Positions 46,449 through 58,112 are shown, counted from the stretch's first letter. The stretch is DNA of 64,000 bases from Cynocephalus volans (GCF_027409185.1 NC_084478.1:85047624-85111623); one strand, 5' to 3'. Numbers and translations are program-made. The notes: generated from the letters alone by a model not told the origin.

Positions 46449-47516
46449 AAAATGCATCACACACTCAAATGCAAAATGTGAAACTATGAAACTTTTATAA
46501 GATAACATAAGAGAAAATATTCAAGACCTAGGACTTGATGAAGAGTTCTTAGACATGACATCAAAAGCATAAGCTATAAAAACATTGATAAACCCTGCTT
46601 CATCAAAATTTAAAACTTTCTCTCCGTGAAAGGCTCTGTTAAGATGATAAAAATACAAGCCACAGACTAAAGACAACATTTTTAAGCCACATATCTGACA
46701 AAGGATTTGCATCTAGAATACATAAAGTACTTTTAAAACTCAACAGTAAAAACACACACACACATAATTTAATTAGAAATGAGCAAATAACATGAAGAGA
46801 CATTTGGTAAATATCACTTAGCCATTAGGGAAATGCAAACTAAAACAAAATGAACTATTACTTTACACCTATCAAAGTGGCTTTAAAAAATATCGACAAC
46901 ACCAAATGTTGGCAAAGATTTGCTGGATACTTCACACTTTATTTGGCATGTGTAAAATGGTACAGCCACTATGGGAAATAGTTTGGCAGTTTCTTATAAA
47001 ACCAAATATATAACTACCATTTCACACAGCAATTGCACTTCTGAGTATCTATTTCAGAGATATGTAAACCTATTTTCACAACAGCCTGTACACAAATGTT
47101 TATAAAAGCTTTATTGGCAATAGCCCCAAACTAGAAACAACCCACATATCCTTCACTGGGTGAATGTGTAAACAAACTTTGGTACATCCATACCATGGAA
47201 CACTACTTAGCAGTAAAAAGAAACAACTATTAATACATGAAACAACTTAAACAGATCTCAAAGACATGCTGAGTGGGAAAAAAAAAAAAAGCCAACCCCA
47301 AAATGCCACATATTGTATAACAGCATTTGCATAACTTTCTTAAAATGACAAAATTATAGTGATGGATTGCCAGGAATTAGGGATGAGGAGGGTGTAACTA
47401 TAAAGTGGTAGCACAAGAGAATTTCATCATGCTAATGGAACAGTTCTTTATCTTAATTGTGGTGCTGGTTAACAAATTTATACATGTGATAAAATGTAAA
47501 AGCACTTGTTATGGAC

Positions 47517-47914
47517 TGAATTGTGTTCCACAAAATTCATATGTTGAAGCTCTAACTCCCAGTAACTCAGAATATAGCTGTATTTGGAGATAAGGCTGTT
47601 AAAGGGATGATTAGGTTAAAACAAGGCCTTTAAGGTAGGCCCTAATCCAACCTGACTGGTGTCCTTATAAAAAGAGGAGATTAGAACACACTGAGAGACA
47701 CCAGAGGTGCACATGCACAGAGGATGACCATGTAAAGAGGCAGCAGGAGGGCAGCCATCAGCAAGCCAAGAAGAGAGGCCTCAGAATGAAATTAACCCTG
47801 CTGACACCTTGATCTTGGACTTCTAGCTTCCAGGACTATGAAAAATAAATGTCTGTTGTTTAAGCCATGCAGTATGTGGTATTTTGTTTATGGCAGCCCC
47901 AGAAAACTAATATA
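47517..47914 (+). mobile_element. MaLR-type LTR (MLT1-like), solo
   Basis: It starts TGTTATGGACTGAATTGTGT and ends AACTAATATA, with 5-bp duplications GCACT at 47512-47516 and 47915-47919. It contains 'ccttgatcttggacttctag' and an AAAAATAAATGTC signal. The intact 5-bp duplication proves integration followed by loss of the interior. Confidence 0.88.
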
Positions 47915-47974
47915 GCACTATGTACCAAATAAGAAATTTGTGCATATAAAAACTAGTAAAATAGAATAAGGTCA

Positions 47975-48402
47975 TGTTAGTCAGCTTGGGTTGCCATAAC
48001 AAAATGCCACAGACTGGGTGGCTTAAACAACAGACATTTATTTTCTTACAGTTCTGGAGGCTAGAAGTACATGATCAAGGTGCCAGGGTTGGTATCTAGT
48101 GAGGCCTCTCTTCCCAGCTTGTAAATGGCCACTTCACTTTTTCTCTGTGTCCTCACATGGTCTTTACTCTGTGCTTGTGGGGAGAGAAAGAGAGAAAGAC
48201 AGAGAAAGAGACAGAGAGAGAGATCTAGTGTCTCTTCCTTTTCTTACAAGGACACCAGTTCTATCAGATTAAGGTCATACTCTGTGACCTCATTTAACCT
48301 TAATTACCTCCTTAAAGGCCCTATCTCCAAATACAGTCACACTGGGGGTTAGGACTTCAATACAAAAATTTAGCAGGGGGGGACACAATTCAGGCCATAA
48401 CA
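47975..48402 (-). mobile_element. MaLR-type LTR (MLT1-like), solo, opposite strand
   Basis: On the minus strand it starts TGTTATGGCCTGAATTGTGT and ends in the reverse of TGTTAGTCAGCTTGGGTTGC. A (GA)-rich tract (48183-48222) lies within. Only about 60 bp separate it from the plus-strand LTR at 47517-47914. Confidence 0.85.
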
Positions 48403-48669
48403 AAGGTATATCATTTAGTTAATAGAATTGTACCAATGTCAATTTCTTGGTTTTAAAAATGTTCCATGCTTATGTAAGATGTTATCATTGAGGGAAGCTG
48501 GGTGAAAGGTAAATGGGAACTCTTGTTATGATTTTTGCAACTTCTCGTGAGTTTAAAATTATTTCAAAATGAAAAGTTGAAAACAAAAACTAAAACAAAC
48601 AAAAGAAAGCAGTATTCTAAGAAGAACCACAGTATGCAAGAGTTTGTCTTGACTCTTTCCATACCACAG

Positions 48670-48780
48670 AGGAACCAAGACAGGTTAGATTCTGGCTTCA
48701 CAACTTACTGACTCAGCAACCTTCACCAATTTACCTAAGCTTTCTGAGCCTCAGTGTCTACATCCTCAAAGTCATGGCAT
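48670..48780 (+). repeat. MIR SINE fragment
   Basis: 'gcttcacaacttactgactc' and 'ctgagcctcagtgtctacat' fit a forward MIR core. Confidence 0.7.
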
Positions 48781-49535
48781 GCAGGCAGATCACTTCCCAG
48801 GCCACCAGGAGACCTGGATCTTTGTTCCATAATTTTTATTCCATTAACTTTAGGTAGTTTTTGATTCATGACTTCCTCTCTTTTAGTAAAATTGGGATGA
48901 TCGCTAACCTGCCCTCCCTAACAAAGCTGTAGTGGAGATCTAGGATGCAACACCAAGCATCTAGTTCATTGCTATCCTCATCTTGCTTTTAGCATTTTCT
49001 TCCCCAAGTAGCTTGCATGCAGGCAGGCAGAGCTATAGAAGACAAGAGAAGGGGGAAAGAAATTAGGTAGCATGTAGAAAGTGGGGGCGGGGGAGCTGCA
49101 TGCCAGATGTTTTTTGAGAAATGAAGAAAGTGTGAAGTGAAGTAAGTGTTTGACAAGAATGTTCAGGAAGAAGATTAATTAAACATTTCAGTGTTCTCTG
49201 TCCAAAATGATTATGTCTTTGCTTGTTTGCCTGGGTCTAATTTCAGAATTAGAGAAACCAGCTTTCTCATTAAGGAAGGACAGGGTGCAGGAGGATACAC
49301 CAGAGCTCCTTTAAGATTGGCCACTAATAGAGGACAGATGGAAATGACTGGAATGACCTTAAAGCAGAAAACAGCTGAGAGAAAAACTGTTAAAAGAAAG
49401 TACATAAACAGTTTGACCACAAACTACCAGGTTCTGATTTGCTGATAGGGGTGTAAAGCTAACTTGTCAGCTTGATTTTAAGTGCCAAACAGTGAGTGCT
49501 GAAGTGGCAAGGAAGACCAGTCAACAGGCACAGTC
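48781..49535. other. No recognised feature; probably unique DNA
   Basis: No repeat family, RNA gene or credible exon seen. The 84-codon frame at 49191-49445 overlaps an antisense frame and has no recognisable domain. Confidence 0.4.
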
Positions 49536-49690
49536 ACTCCCACTGTTCAAAATCTTCCCATAGCTTCCCATTGTCTACCAGAAAAGTCCAAACTCCTTTG
49601 TGTTGCATGTGAGGCCCTCGGTAAGCTGGTCCAAACCTTCCGGCCTTCTCCTCAACTATGTCCCAGATCCATGAACTCAGATGAATCTAT
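49536..49690 (+). repeat. L2 LINE 3' fragment
   Basis: 'cagaaaagtccaaactcctt' and 'gcatgtgaggccctcggtaa' match the same L2 region seen at 3725-4170. Confidence 0.6.
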
Positions 49691-49699
49691 TGACTGCCC

Positions 49700-49866
49700 C
49701 TTCAAAACCCACATTGGACTGAAGCTCTGGAAACCTATGTGCAAATCCCTGCATTCCCATTAACTGGCTATGAAACACTGAAAAGAAAAGCACTTAAACT
49801 TTCTGAGCCTTACTTTCTTCCTGTCAAGTGAGGATAATAATCCCCACTCTGATGACATCTCAGATG
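49700..49866 (+). repeat. MIR SINE fragment
   Basis: 'tctgagccttactttcttcc' and 'aagtgaggataataatcccc' fit the MIR core and tail in forward orientation. Confidence 0.7.
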
Positions 49867-50690
49867 TAAATGAGAAGGGACTTATTAGAAACTGGAGTAA
49901 AAAGCACTCTTGCTACCAACTGGCAAGGAATTTGGCTGCATTATGTTCATGCCCAAGAGTATTATAGAATGTGGAAATTAAAGGTGCTGACCTGGGGTAT
50001 TTGGTGGAAGAAATTTCTAAGAAACAAAATATTCAGGAAGCTGCATGGCTACTTGCAACAGCCTATGCTGAGTTATGGAAGAAAAGGCATAATATAAAGC
50101 CAGAATTTAAAAGGGAAGCAGAGCATAAAGATTTAGAAAATTTGCAGCCTGGCCATGTGGTAGAGAAGCAGATAGAATTTTCAGGAGAAAAATTCAATGG
50201 TGCAGCCCAGTGATCATTTACTAAGGAGAATAGTATAGAAGAAAGGGATTATGAGGAAAAGGGATAAAAGATCTTGAAGGCATTTCAGAGATCTTGGAGG
50301 CTGCATCTTCTGTTAAGGGCCCAGTGGCCTAAGGAGACAGAATGGTCTCAGCAACAGGCCTGAGGTGCCCTCCAGGGGTTCACAGCCGAGGACCACCTCG
50401 GGAAGCTGCTTCTAGCACCAGCATCCCAGGTGCTTTGACTGCTCCAGCTGTGACTAAATTGGCCCCAGGTGTGGCTGGACCTGCAGCTTTGAAAGATACA
50501 AGCCAGAAGCCTTGGCAGCATCCACATGGAATTAATTTTGCAGGCTCACAGAATGCCAGAGCTGTGAAGGGTTGGGAGCCTCCACCCCGATTTCAAAGGA
50601 TGTATGGAAAAGCCTGGAGGCCCTTTATAAGTTACCCAGTTCCAAGTATTTTGTTATAAACAACAGAAATGAACTAATACACCATACTTC
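49867..50690 (+). mobile_element. MaLR internal sequence with 3' LTR stub
   Basis: Plus-strand internal sequence similar to the provirus at 35801-37335. It has two gag-like open pieces (49971-50213 and 50342-50659). At about 50620 it jumps directly to the last 60 bp of an LTR ('ctttataagttacccagttc' to CTAATACACC), so most of the LTR is deleted. No 5' LTR is found. Confidence 0.75.
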
Positions 50691-51297
50691 TTTCAAAATA
50701 AAAAGTTAAAATAACCATAACAACAATAACTTATTATTGGATAACAATATAAAAAAGAAGCCAATTGTAACATCAATAACCTAAAATATGAGGGTGGAGA
50801 AGTAAAAGTATAGTATGTTTGTATGTGATTGAAGTTAACTTGTTATCACCTTAAAAAAGGATGTTATAACCATAAGATATTTTACGTATGTCTCATAGTA
50901 ATCACAAAGGGAAAACCTTGTAGCTACACAAAAGATTAAGAAAAGAATCAAAGTATACCACCACAAAAAGTCATCAAATCAAAAAGGAAGAGAGTAAGAA
51001 AGGGAGAAAGGAACAGAGGAACTACATGAGTCAGAAAATAATAAACAAAGTGGCAGTAGTAAGGCCTTATCTATCAATAATTTCTTTAAATGTAAATGGA
51101 TTAAGTTTTCCAATTAGAAGACTTAGAGTAGCTGAATGGGTTAAAATACAAGATCCAACAACATATTGACTATAAGAGACTAGCTTTAAGAACACATAGG
51201 CTGAAAGTGAAGGGAAGGAAAACAATATTCCATGCAATGACAACCAAAACAGAGCAGGGGTGGCTATATTTACAACAGACAAAATAGACTTTAAGTC

Positions 51298-51314
51298 AAA
51301 AACTGTCAGAAGAG
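51298..51314. repeat. Target-site duplication of L1-C, left copy
   Basis: AAAAACTGTCAGAAGAG here is repeated exactly at 58109-58125. It sits in the endonuclease region of L1-E. A perfect 17-bp duplication supports recent insertion. Confidence 0.95.
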
Positions 51315-52849
51315 CTGAGTTTCAAGATGGCGGCGGCTGCGGCGGCTGGCGCGGAGTAGCTGAGGTGGAAAAGGTGGCCACTGGGCTTCAGGCAGCCGGG
51401 AAACTTGTGGACCTTCCTCTGGCCATCTCTTAAGGGAGGACTGCTGCTGCTGGCCGGTCGTGGGGGCTCAACGCCACTTTGCCCCCGGCAGGAGAGGCTG
51501 CCTCATTTACAGGCAACAGCTTTGAAGTGTGGAGCAGGAAAAGAACTGATTCTTAGCTGCAAAAGCGAGTCTTGAAACAGGGAACACAGCGCCAGGGCTG
51601 CTGTGGATGCAGCCAGGATCCCGGAGGCTGGGGCCGCGCTGAAGGCGGCCAGCTGCCCTATTCAGGATTCGAGGTTTCAGGCCGGCATTAAAGAAGATTC
51701 CTGGGAGTGCCCGAGCAGTGCCGCGACTGAACAGCCCGAGGCGGCAGCGCCGAGAACACGGAAGGCAACAAACCAGAGACAGAGCGAGCGCCCAACCTGG
51801 CACAGCACTGTGAGTGATCCCTGGCACAGCTCTGTTCGGGGGGTGGATGCCCACGCGGCTCCCACCTGCACCACCAGGCCACTCACTGCCCCGGTGCTGC
51901 CTCCATTTTCCCAGATGCGGGCAGCTCCGCCCTGCTCGGCCATCACTGAGCCCATTTGCTTGGCCTGGCGTGGGGCTTTCCGGAGCCTGCGGGCCGGCCT
52001 CCTCTCCCACTCCCTCCGCGGTTCTCTGGCGGGGCTGGGGGTGTGGGGCGTCCCGACCAGTGTTGGGAGGGCTAGGAAGTACGGGCGGGCCGACTGTCAC
52101 TCCACCACACCCTGGACTCCGCCCCGGTAAACTTCCTGTTACTGGGAGGCAGATACCATCTCTGCGACCACCAGTTTGGAAAAAAGCCTAACGAATTTCT
52201 GGTTCGGAATAGTGTGGTAGGAGAGTTCCCAGGTCCGCTTGAACCTGCCGGAGAGCAGGCTGCAGGCGGGCACTAGACTCGGTTTATACCGGGGGGATAC
52301 AAAGGTGAACAAGACCCGAGAAAGATCTACACAGTGCTACAAAGGCACCCAGAGAGACCGGTCGTCTGTGCCTAGCAGAAACCTGGTAGACTTCCTGGGC
52401 GAGGCGGTGCTGAGCAGGGTCTTGAAGGCCCAGCTGATAGACGAGGGGTGCAGAAGACACACCCCAGCCCAGCACAGTGTGCACAGAGGGGGGAGACATG
52501 CGGCCAGGGAGGCGGAGACTCGACAGAAACCACACACCCGGTGGGGTCGCCACTGCACGATCTAACAGCCTGGGCCAGAGCACACGGAACGGGGAGAAGT
52601 CCTGTACAGAAAGTGAAAGCTCAACAGAGATCACACACCCTGTGGTACGTGATCCACCAGCCCAGCAGAGTCCAAGCTGACCAGAAAGGTGGATCCCCGG
52701 AGAAGCCCAAGACCCGAGGCAACCACACACACAAGACACTAGAGGCCAACTGAGCAGTCACGGCGGGAGCCATACCAAATTGGCAACCACAGCAACATCC
52801 TAGTTAGTCATTAGTCTCAAACCGGTGGACTGTGAAACCCCCTGCCACA
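51315..52849 (+). promoter_or_regulatory. L1-C 5' leader / internal promoter
   Basis: It starts CTGAGTTTCAAGATGGCGGC with the YY1-like core AAGATGGC at 51324-51331. GC- and CpG-rich, about 1.53 kb. It retains more CpGs than the leaders of L1-A and B2, which fits a younger age. Promoter role inferred from the family. Confidence 0.8.
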
Positions 52850-53830
52850 ATGAATAAACACCAAAAAAAAGACACCAGAAATACAAAAAATCAAGAAAGT
52901 ACACCACCAAAAGTTAATAAATCTCATACTCTAGATCCTATAGAACAAGAAGCCCTTGAAATAACTGACAAGGAATTTCGAGTGATAATTCTAAGGAAAC
53001 TGAATGAGATACAAGAAAACTCAGCTAGACATCATGATGAAATGAGGAAAAGTATACAGGATCTGAAAGAGGAAATATACAAGGAAATCAATGTCCTGAA
53101 AAAAAATGTAGCAGAACTTGCTGAACTGAAGAAGTTATTCAGCGAAATAAAAAACACAACGGAGAGTTTAACCAGCAGGCTTGTCGAAGTTGAAGAGAGA
53201 ACCTCTGAACTTGAAGATGGGCTGTTTGAAATAACACAAGCAGACAAAAAGAAAGAAAAAAGAATCAAGGACATGGAAGAAAATCTGAGAGAGATATCAG
53301 ACAACCTCAAGCGCTCAAATATCCGAGTCATGGGTATTCCAGAAGGGGAGGAAAATGGAGATTCCATTGAAAACATATTCAACAAAATAGTGGCAGAAAA
53401 CTTCCCAGGTATAGGAAAAATCACAGATCTTCAGATCCAGGAAGCTCAACGATCTCCAAACGTATTCAACCCAAAAAGGCCTTCTCCAAGACATGTCATA
53501 GTCAAATTGGCAAAACTCAGAGACAAAGAGAGAATCTTAAAAGCTGCAAGAGAGAAGCGTCAAATCACCTATAAGGGAGCCCCAATCAGGTTAACATCAG
53601 ACTTTTCATCACAAACCCTAAAAGCTAGAAAGGAATGGGATGATATTTTCAAAATACTAAAAGACAAAGATTGCCAGCCAAGAATACTCTACCCTGCAAG
53701 GCTATCCTTCCGAAATGAGGGGCAAATAGTATATTTCTCAGACAAACAAAAACTGCGGGAGTTCACTACCACAAGACCACCCTTACAAGAAATCCTCAAG
53801 GGAGTACTGGGTTTGGTTCCTGAAAAATAA
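52850..53830 (+). CDS. L1 ORF1 protein, intact (326 aa)
   Basis: The only uninterrupted L1 ORF1 in the window. It encodes the RNA-binding trimeric chaperone of the L1 particle. I place the start at ATG 52850 (MNKHQKKDT), conserved in all young copies, not at the in-frame upstream codon at 52832. Layout: basic N-terminus (1-45), heptad coiled coil with many Leu, Glu and Lys (about 50-150), an RRM-like domain containing RVMGIPEGEE (about 155-250), and a C-terminal domain ending LGLVPEK. The length is close to the human ORF1p of 338 aa. It stops 187 bp before ORF2. Expression is not shown by sequence alone. Confidence 0.92.
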   Translation: MNKHQKKDTRNTKNQESTPPKVNKSHTLDPIEQEALEITDKEFRVIILRKLNEIQENSARHHDEMRKSIQDLKEEIYKEINVLKKNVAELAELKKLFSEIKNTTESLTSRLVEVEERTSELEDGLFEITQADKKKEKRIKDMEENLREISDNLKRSNIRVMGIPEGEENGDSIENIFNKIVAENFPGIGKITDLQIQEAQRSPNVFNPKRPSPRHVIVKLAKLRDKERILKAAREKRQITYKGAPIRLTSDFSSQTLKARKEWDDIFKILKDKDCQPRILYPARLSFRNEGQIVYFSDKQKLREFTTTRPPLQEILKGVLGLVPEK

Positions 53831-54017
53831 CTACCACTGCCATAAAAACCTAAGAAAAATCTAAACCCGCTAGTACAATAAAAATGGCATTCATGAAGAG
53901 AAAACAAGCTAACAAAAACACTATCTACAACCTAAGGAACCAACAAACAAAGAAACCAAACAGTAAATCAGAAAGCAAGGAACAAAAGACACCTAAGACA
54001 ACCAAACAACCAATAAA

Positions 54018-57000
54018 ATGCTAGGAATAAATCAACACCTTTCAATAACAACTCTTAATGTTAAAGGCTTAAATTCCCCAATTAAAAGACACAGACTGGC
54101 TGACTGGATCAAAAAGCAGGACCCAACTATATGCTGCCTACAAGAGACCCACCTCACCCATAAAGATTCACACAGACTAACAGTGAAAGGATGGAAAAAG
54201 ATTTACCATGCAAACAGAAAAGAAAAACGAGCTGGAGTGGCTATTCTTATATCTGACAAAATAGACTTTAAACTAAAAACCATAAAAAGAGACAATGAGG
54301 GACACTACTTAATGATAAAAGGACTGATCCATCAAGAAGACATAACAATCATAAATATGTACGCACCCAATGTTGGAGCAGCCAGATTTATAAAACAAAC
54401 TCTATTAGACCTAAAGAAGGAAATAGACAATAATACCATAATAGCAGGGGACCTGAACACTCCACTGTCAATATTAGACAGATCATCTAGGCAAAGAATC
54501 AGTAGAGAAACACAAGATCTAAACAAGACTCTAGACCAATTGGAATTGGCAGATATCTACAGAACATTCCACCCAACAACCTCAGAATATTCATTCTTCT
54601 CATCAGCACATGGATCATTCTCCAGGATAGATCACATATTAGGTCACAAATCAAGTCTCAATAAATTCAAAAAACTTGGAATTATCCCATGTATCTTCTC
54701 AGACCATAATGGATTAAAACTAGAAATTAATAACAAACAAAACTCTGGAAACTATACAAACACATGGAAATTAAACAGCATTCTACTTAATGACATATGG
54801 GTCCAAGAAGAAATCAAGCAGGAAATCAAAAAGTTTATTGAAACTAATGAAAACAATGATACATCATAGCAAAACCTGTGGGATACTGCAAAAGCAGTAT
54901 TGAGGGGAAAATTTATTGCATTAAATGCTCACTTCAGAAGAATAGAAAGATGGCAAGTGAACAACCTAACACTTCACCTTAAAGAACTAGAAAAACAAGA
55001 ACAATCCAAACCTAAAGTTAGCAGACGGAAAGAAATCATTAAGATCAGTGCAGAACTGAATGAAATTGAAAACCAAAAAACAATTCAAAAGATCAACGAA
55101 TCAAAAAGTTGGTTTTTTGAAAAGATAAATAAAATTGACAAACCATTAGCATGGCTAACAAAAAAAAGAAGAGAGAAGACTCAAATAACAAAAATTAGAA
55201 ATGAAAAAGGCGATATTACAACTGATTCATCTGAAATACAAGGAATCATTCGAGACTACTACAAACAACTATACGCCAACAAATTTGAAAATCTGGAGGA
55301 AATGGATAAATTTCTGGACACACACAAGCTCCCAAAACTGAACCGTGAAGACGTAGAAAATTTGAACAGACCAATAACAATAAAGGAGATTGAAGCTGTT
55401 ATCAGAAGGCTCCCAACAAAGAAAAGCTCAGGACCAGATGGATTCACAGCAGAATTTTACCAAACATTCAAAGAGGAATTGACACCGATTCTTTACAAAC
55501 TATTCCAAAAGATTGAAACGGACGCAAATCTCCCAAACTCATTCTATGAAGCAAAAATCATCCTGATACCAAAACCAGGTAAAGATATAACCAAAAAAGA
55601 AAACTACAGGCCGATATCCTTGATGAATATAGATGCAAAAATCCTCACTAAAATACTAGCAAACAGAATACAGCAACACATACGAAAAATTATTCATCAC
55701 GATCAAGTGGGATTCATCCCAGGGATGCAAGATTGGTTCAACATACGCAAATCAATAAATGTGATACACCATATCAATAAACTCAAACACAAGGACCATA
55801 TGATCATCTCTATAGATGCTGAAAAAGCATTTGATAAAGTTCAGCACTCATTCATGACAAAGACCCTCTATAAGTTAGGTATAGAGGGAAAGTATCTCAA
55901 CATAATTAAAGCCATATATGCCAAACCCACTGCCAATATCATCCTGAATGGGGAAAAGCTGAAAGCTTTTCCTTTAAGAACAGGCACTAGACAAGGATGC
56001 CCACTCTCACCACTCCTATTCAACATAGTGTTGGAAGTACTAGCCAGAGCAATCAGAGAAGAGAAGGAAATAAAGGGCATCCAGATTGGAAAAGATGAAG
56101 TCAAACTGTCCCTGTTTGCAGATGACATGATCCTATATATCGAACAGCCTAAAACCTCTACAAAAAAACTGTTGGAATTGATAAATGATTTCAGCACAGT
56201 AGCAGGATACAAAATCAACACACAAAAATCAGTAGCATTTCTTTTCTCCAATAGTGAACATGCAGAAGGAGAAATCAAGAAAGCCTGCCCATTTACAATA
56301 GCCACCAAAAAAATAAAATACTTAGGAATTGAGTTAACCAAGGAGGTGAAAAATCTCTATAATGAGAACGACAAACCACTGCTGAGAGAAATTAGAGAGG
56401 ATACAAGAAGATGGAAAGATATTCCATGCTCTTGGATTGGAAGAATCAACATAGTGAAAATGTCCATACTACCCAAAGTGATATACAAATTCAATGCAAT
56501 CCCCATCAAAATTCCAAAGACATTTTTCTCAGAAATGGAAAAAACTATTCAGACATTTAAATGGAACAATAAAAGACCACGAATAGCCAAAGCAATGCTC
56601 AGCAAAAAAAATAAAGCTGGAGGCATAACACTACCTGACTTTAAGCTATACTACAAAGGTATAATAACCAAAACAGTATGGTACTGGCATAAAAACAGAC
56701 ACACTGACCAATGGAATAGAATAGAGAATCCATAAAACAACCCACACACTTACTGCCATCTGATCTTTGACAAAGGCACCAAGCCTATTCACTGGGGAAG
56801 GGACTGCCTCTTCAGCAAGTGGTGCTGGGATAACTGGATATCGATATGCAGGAGAATGAAACTAGATCCATACCTCTCACCGTATACTAAAATCAACTCA
56901 AAATGGATTAAGGATTTAAATATACACCCTGAGACAATAAAACTTCTTAAAGAAAACATAGGAGAAACACTTCAGGAAATAGGACTGGGCACAGACTTCA

Positions 57001-57845
57001 TGAATACGACCCCAAAAGCACGGGCAACCAAAGGAAAAATAAACAAATGGGATTATATCAAACTAAAAAGCTTCTGCACAGCAAAAGAAACAATTAAAAG
57101 AGTTAAAAGACAACCAACAGAGTGGGAGAAAATATTTGCAAAATATACATCTGACAAAGGATTAATATCCAGAATATATAAGGAACTCAAACAACTTTAC
57201 AAGAAGAAAACAAGCAACCCAATTAAAAAATGGGCAAAAGAGCTAAGTAGGCATTTCTCTAAGGAAGATATACAAATGGCCAACAGACATATGAAAAAAT
57301 GCTCAACATCACTCAACATCCGGGAAATGCAAATCAAAACCACATTGAGATACCATCTAACCCCAGTTAGGATGGCTAAAATCCAAAAGACTATGAACGA
57401 TAAATGCTGGCGAGGCTGCGGAGAAAAAGGAACTCTCATACATTGCTGGTGGGACTGCAAAATGGTGCAGCCTCTATGGAAAATGGTATGGAGGTTCCTT
57501 AAACAATTGCAAATAGATCTACCATACGACCCAGCCATCCCACTGTTGGGAATATACCCAGAGGAATGGAAATCATCAAGTCGAAGGTATACCTGTTCCC
57601 CAATGTTCATCGCAGCACTCTTTACAATAGCCAAGAGTTGGAACCAGCCCAAATGCCCATCATCAGATGAGTGGATACGGAAAATGTGGTACATCTACAC
57701 AATGGAATACTACTCAGCTATAAAAATGAATGAAATACTGCCATTTGCAACAACATGGATGGACCTTGAGAGAATTATATTAAGTGAAACAAGTCAGGCA
57801 CAGAAAGAGAAATACCACATGTTCTCACTTATTGGAGGGAGCTAA
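54018..57845 (+). pseudogene. L1-C ORF2, one frame with two premature stops
   Basis: The frame from ATG 54018 to TAA 57845 is 1275 codons, the family's usual length. Endonuclease (1-240) has N14, E43, GDLNTP (D145, N147) and a FSDHN motif near 228-231. RT has FADD at residues 700-703. [10 protein letters not shown]...HCWWDC Cys/His motif lies near 1130-1150. Only two changes stop it: TAG at 54867 (codon 284; TAC in L1-A) and TAA at 56733 (codon 906, in the stretch following the palm). No frameshift exists. The first stop would leave just an endonuclease fragment. Confidence 0.94.
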
Positions 57846-58112
57846 AAATTAATATATAAATTCACACACACACATACACACACACACACACACACAAATG
57901 GGGGGGGGAAGAAGATATAACAACCACAATTATTTGAAGTTGATACAACAAGCAAACAGAAAGGACATTGTTGGGGGGGATGGGGGGAGGGAGAAGGGAG
58001 GGAGGTTTTGGTGATGGGGAGCAATAATCAGCTACAATGTATATCGACAAAATAAAATTAAAAATAAAAATAAAAAATAAAAGATAAACTGCCTTTTAAA
58101 AAGGAAAAAAAA
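57846..58112 (+). other. L1-C 3' UTR, G-rich tract, A tail and possible transduced segment
   Basis: A (CA)n tract at 57865-57896 is followed by G blocks at 57972-58006 that could form a G-quadruplex. An A-rich tract with AATAAA at about 58049-58082 comes next, then about 22 bp of non-A sequence (GATAAACTGCC... to 58104), then a second pure A run, then the target duplication. Confidence 0.8.

Larger units (their letters stand above)
45115..48600 (+). mobile_element. Old L1 (L1M-type) 3' end carrying three later insertions
   Basis: Host pieces at 45115-45169, 46462-47516, 47915-47974 and 48403-48600 join into one degraded L1 ORF2 end and 3' UTR. They are separated by a retroposon (45170-46448), an LTR on the plus strand (47517-47914) and an LTR on the minus strand (47975-48402). 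The 3' UTR is related to that at 2855-3270. No open frame remains. Confidence 0.85.
51315..58108 (+). mobile_element. Full-length young L1 ('L1-C'), best preserved
   Basis: 5' leader (51315-52849), intact ORF1 (52850-53830), ORF2 in a single frame (54018-57845) with only two stop codons, then 3' UTR and two A-rich tracts. It is bounded by a perfect 17-bp duplication. It is highly similar to L1-A along its whole length. The short stretch at 58083-58104 between two A tracts may be a 3' transduction. The two nonsense codons in ORF2 make it unable to move by itself, unless they are sequencing errors. Confidence 0.96.
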
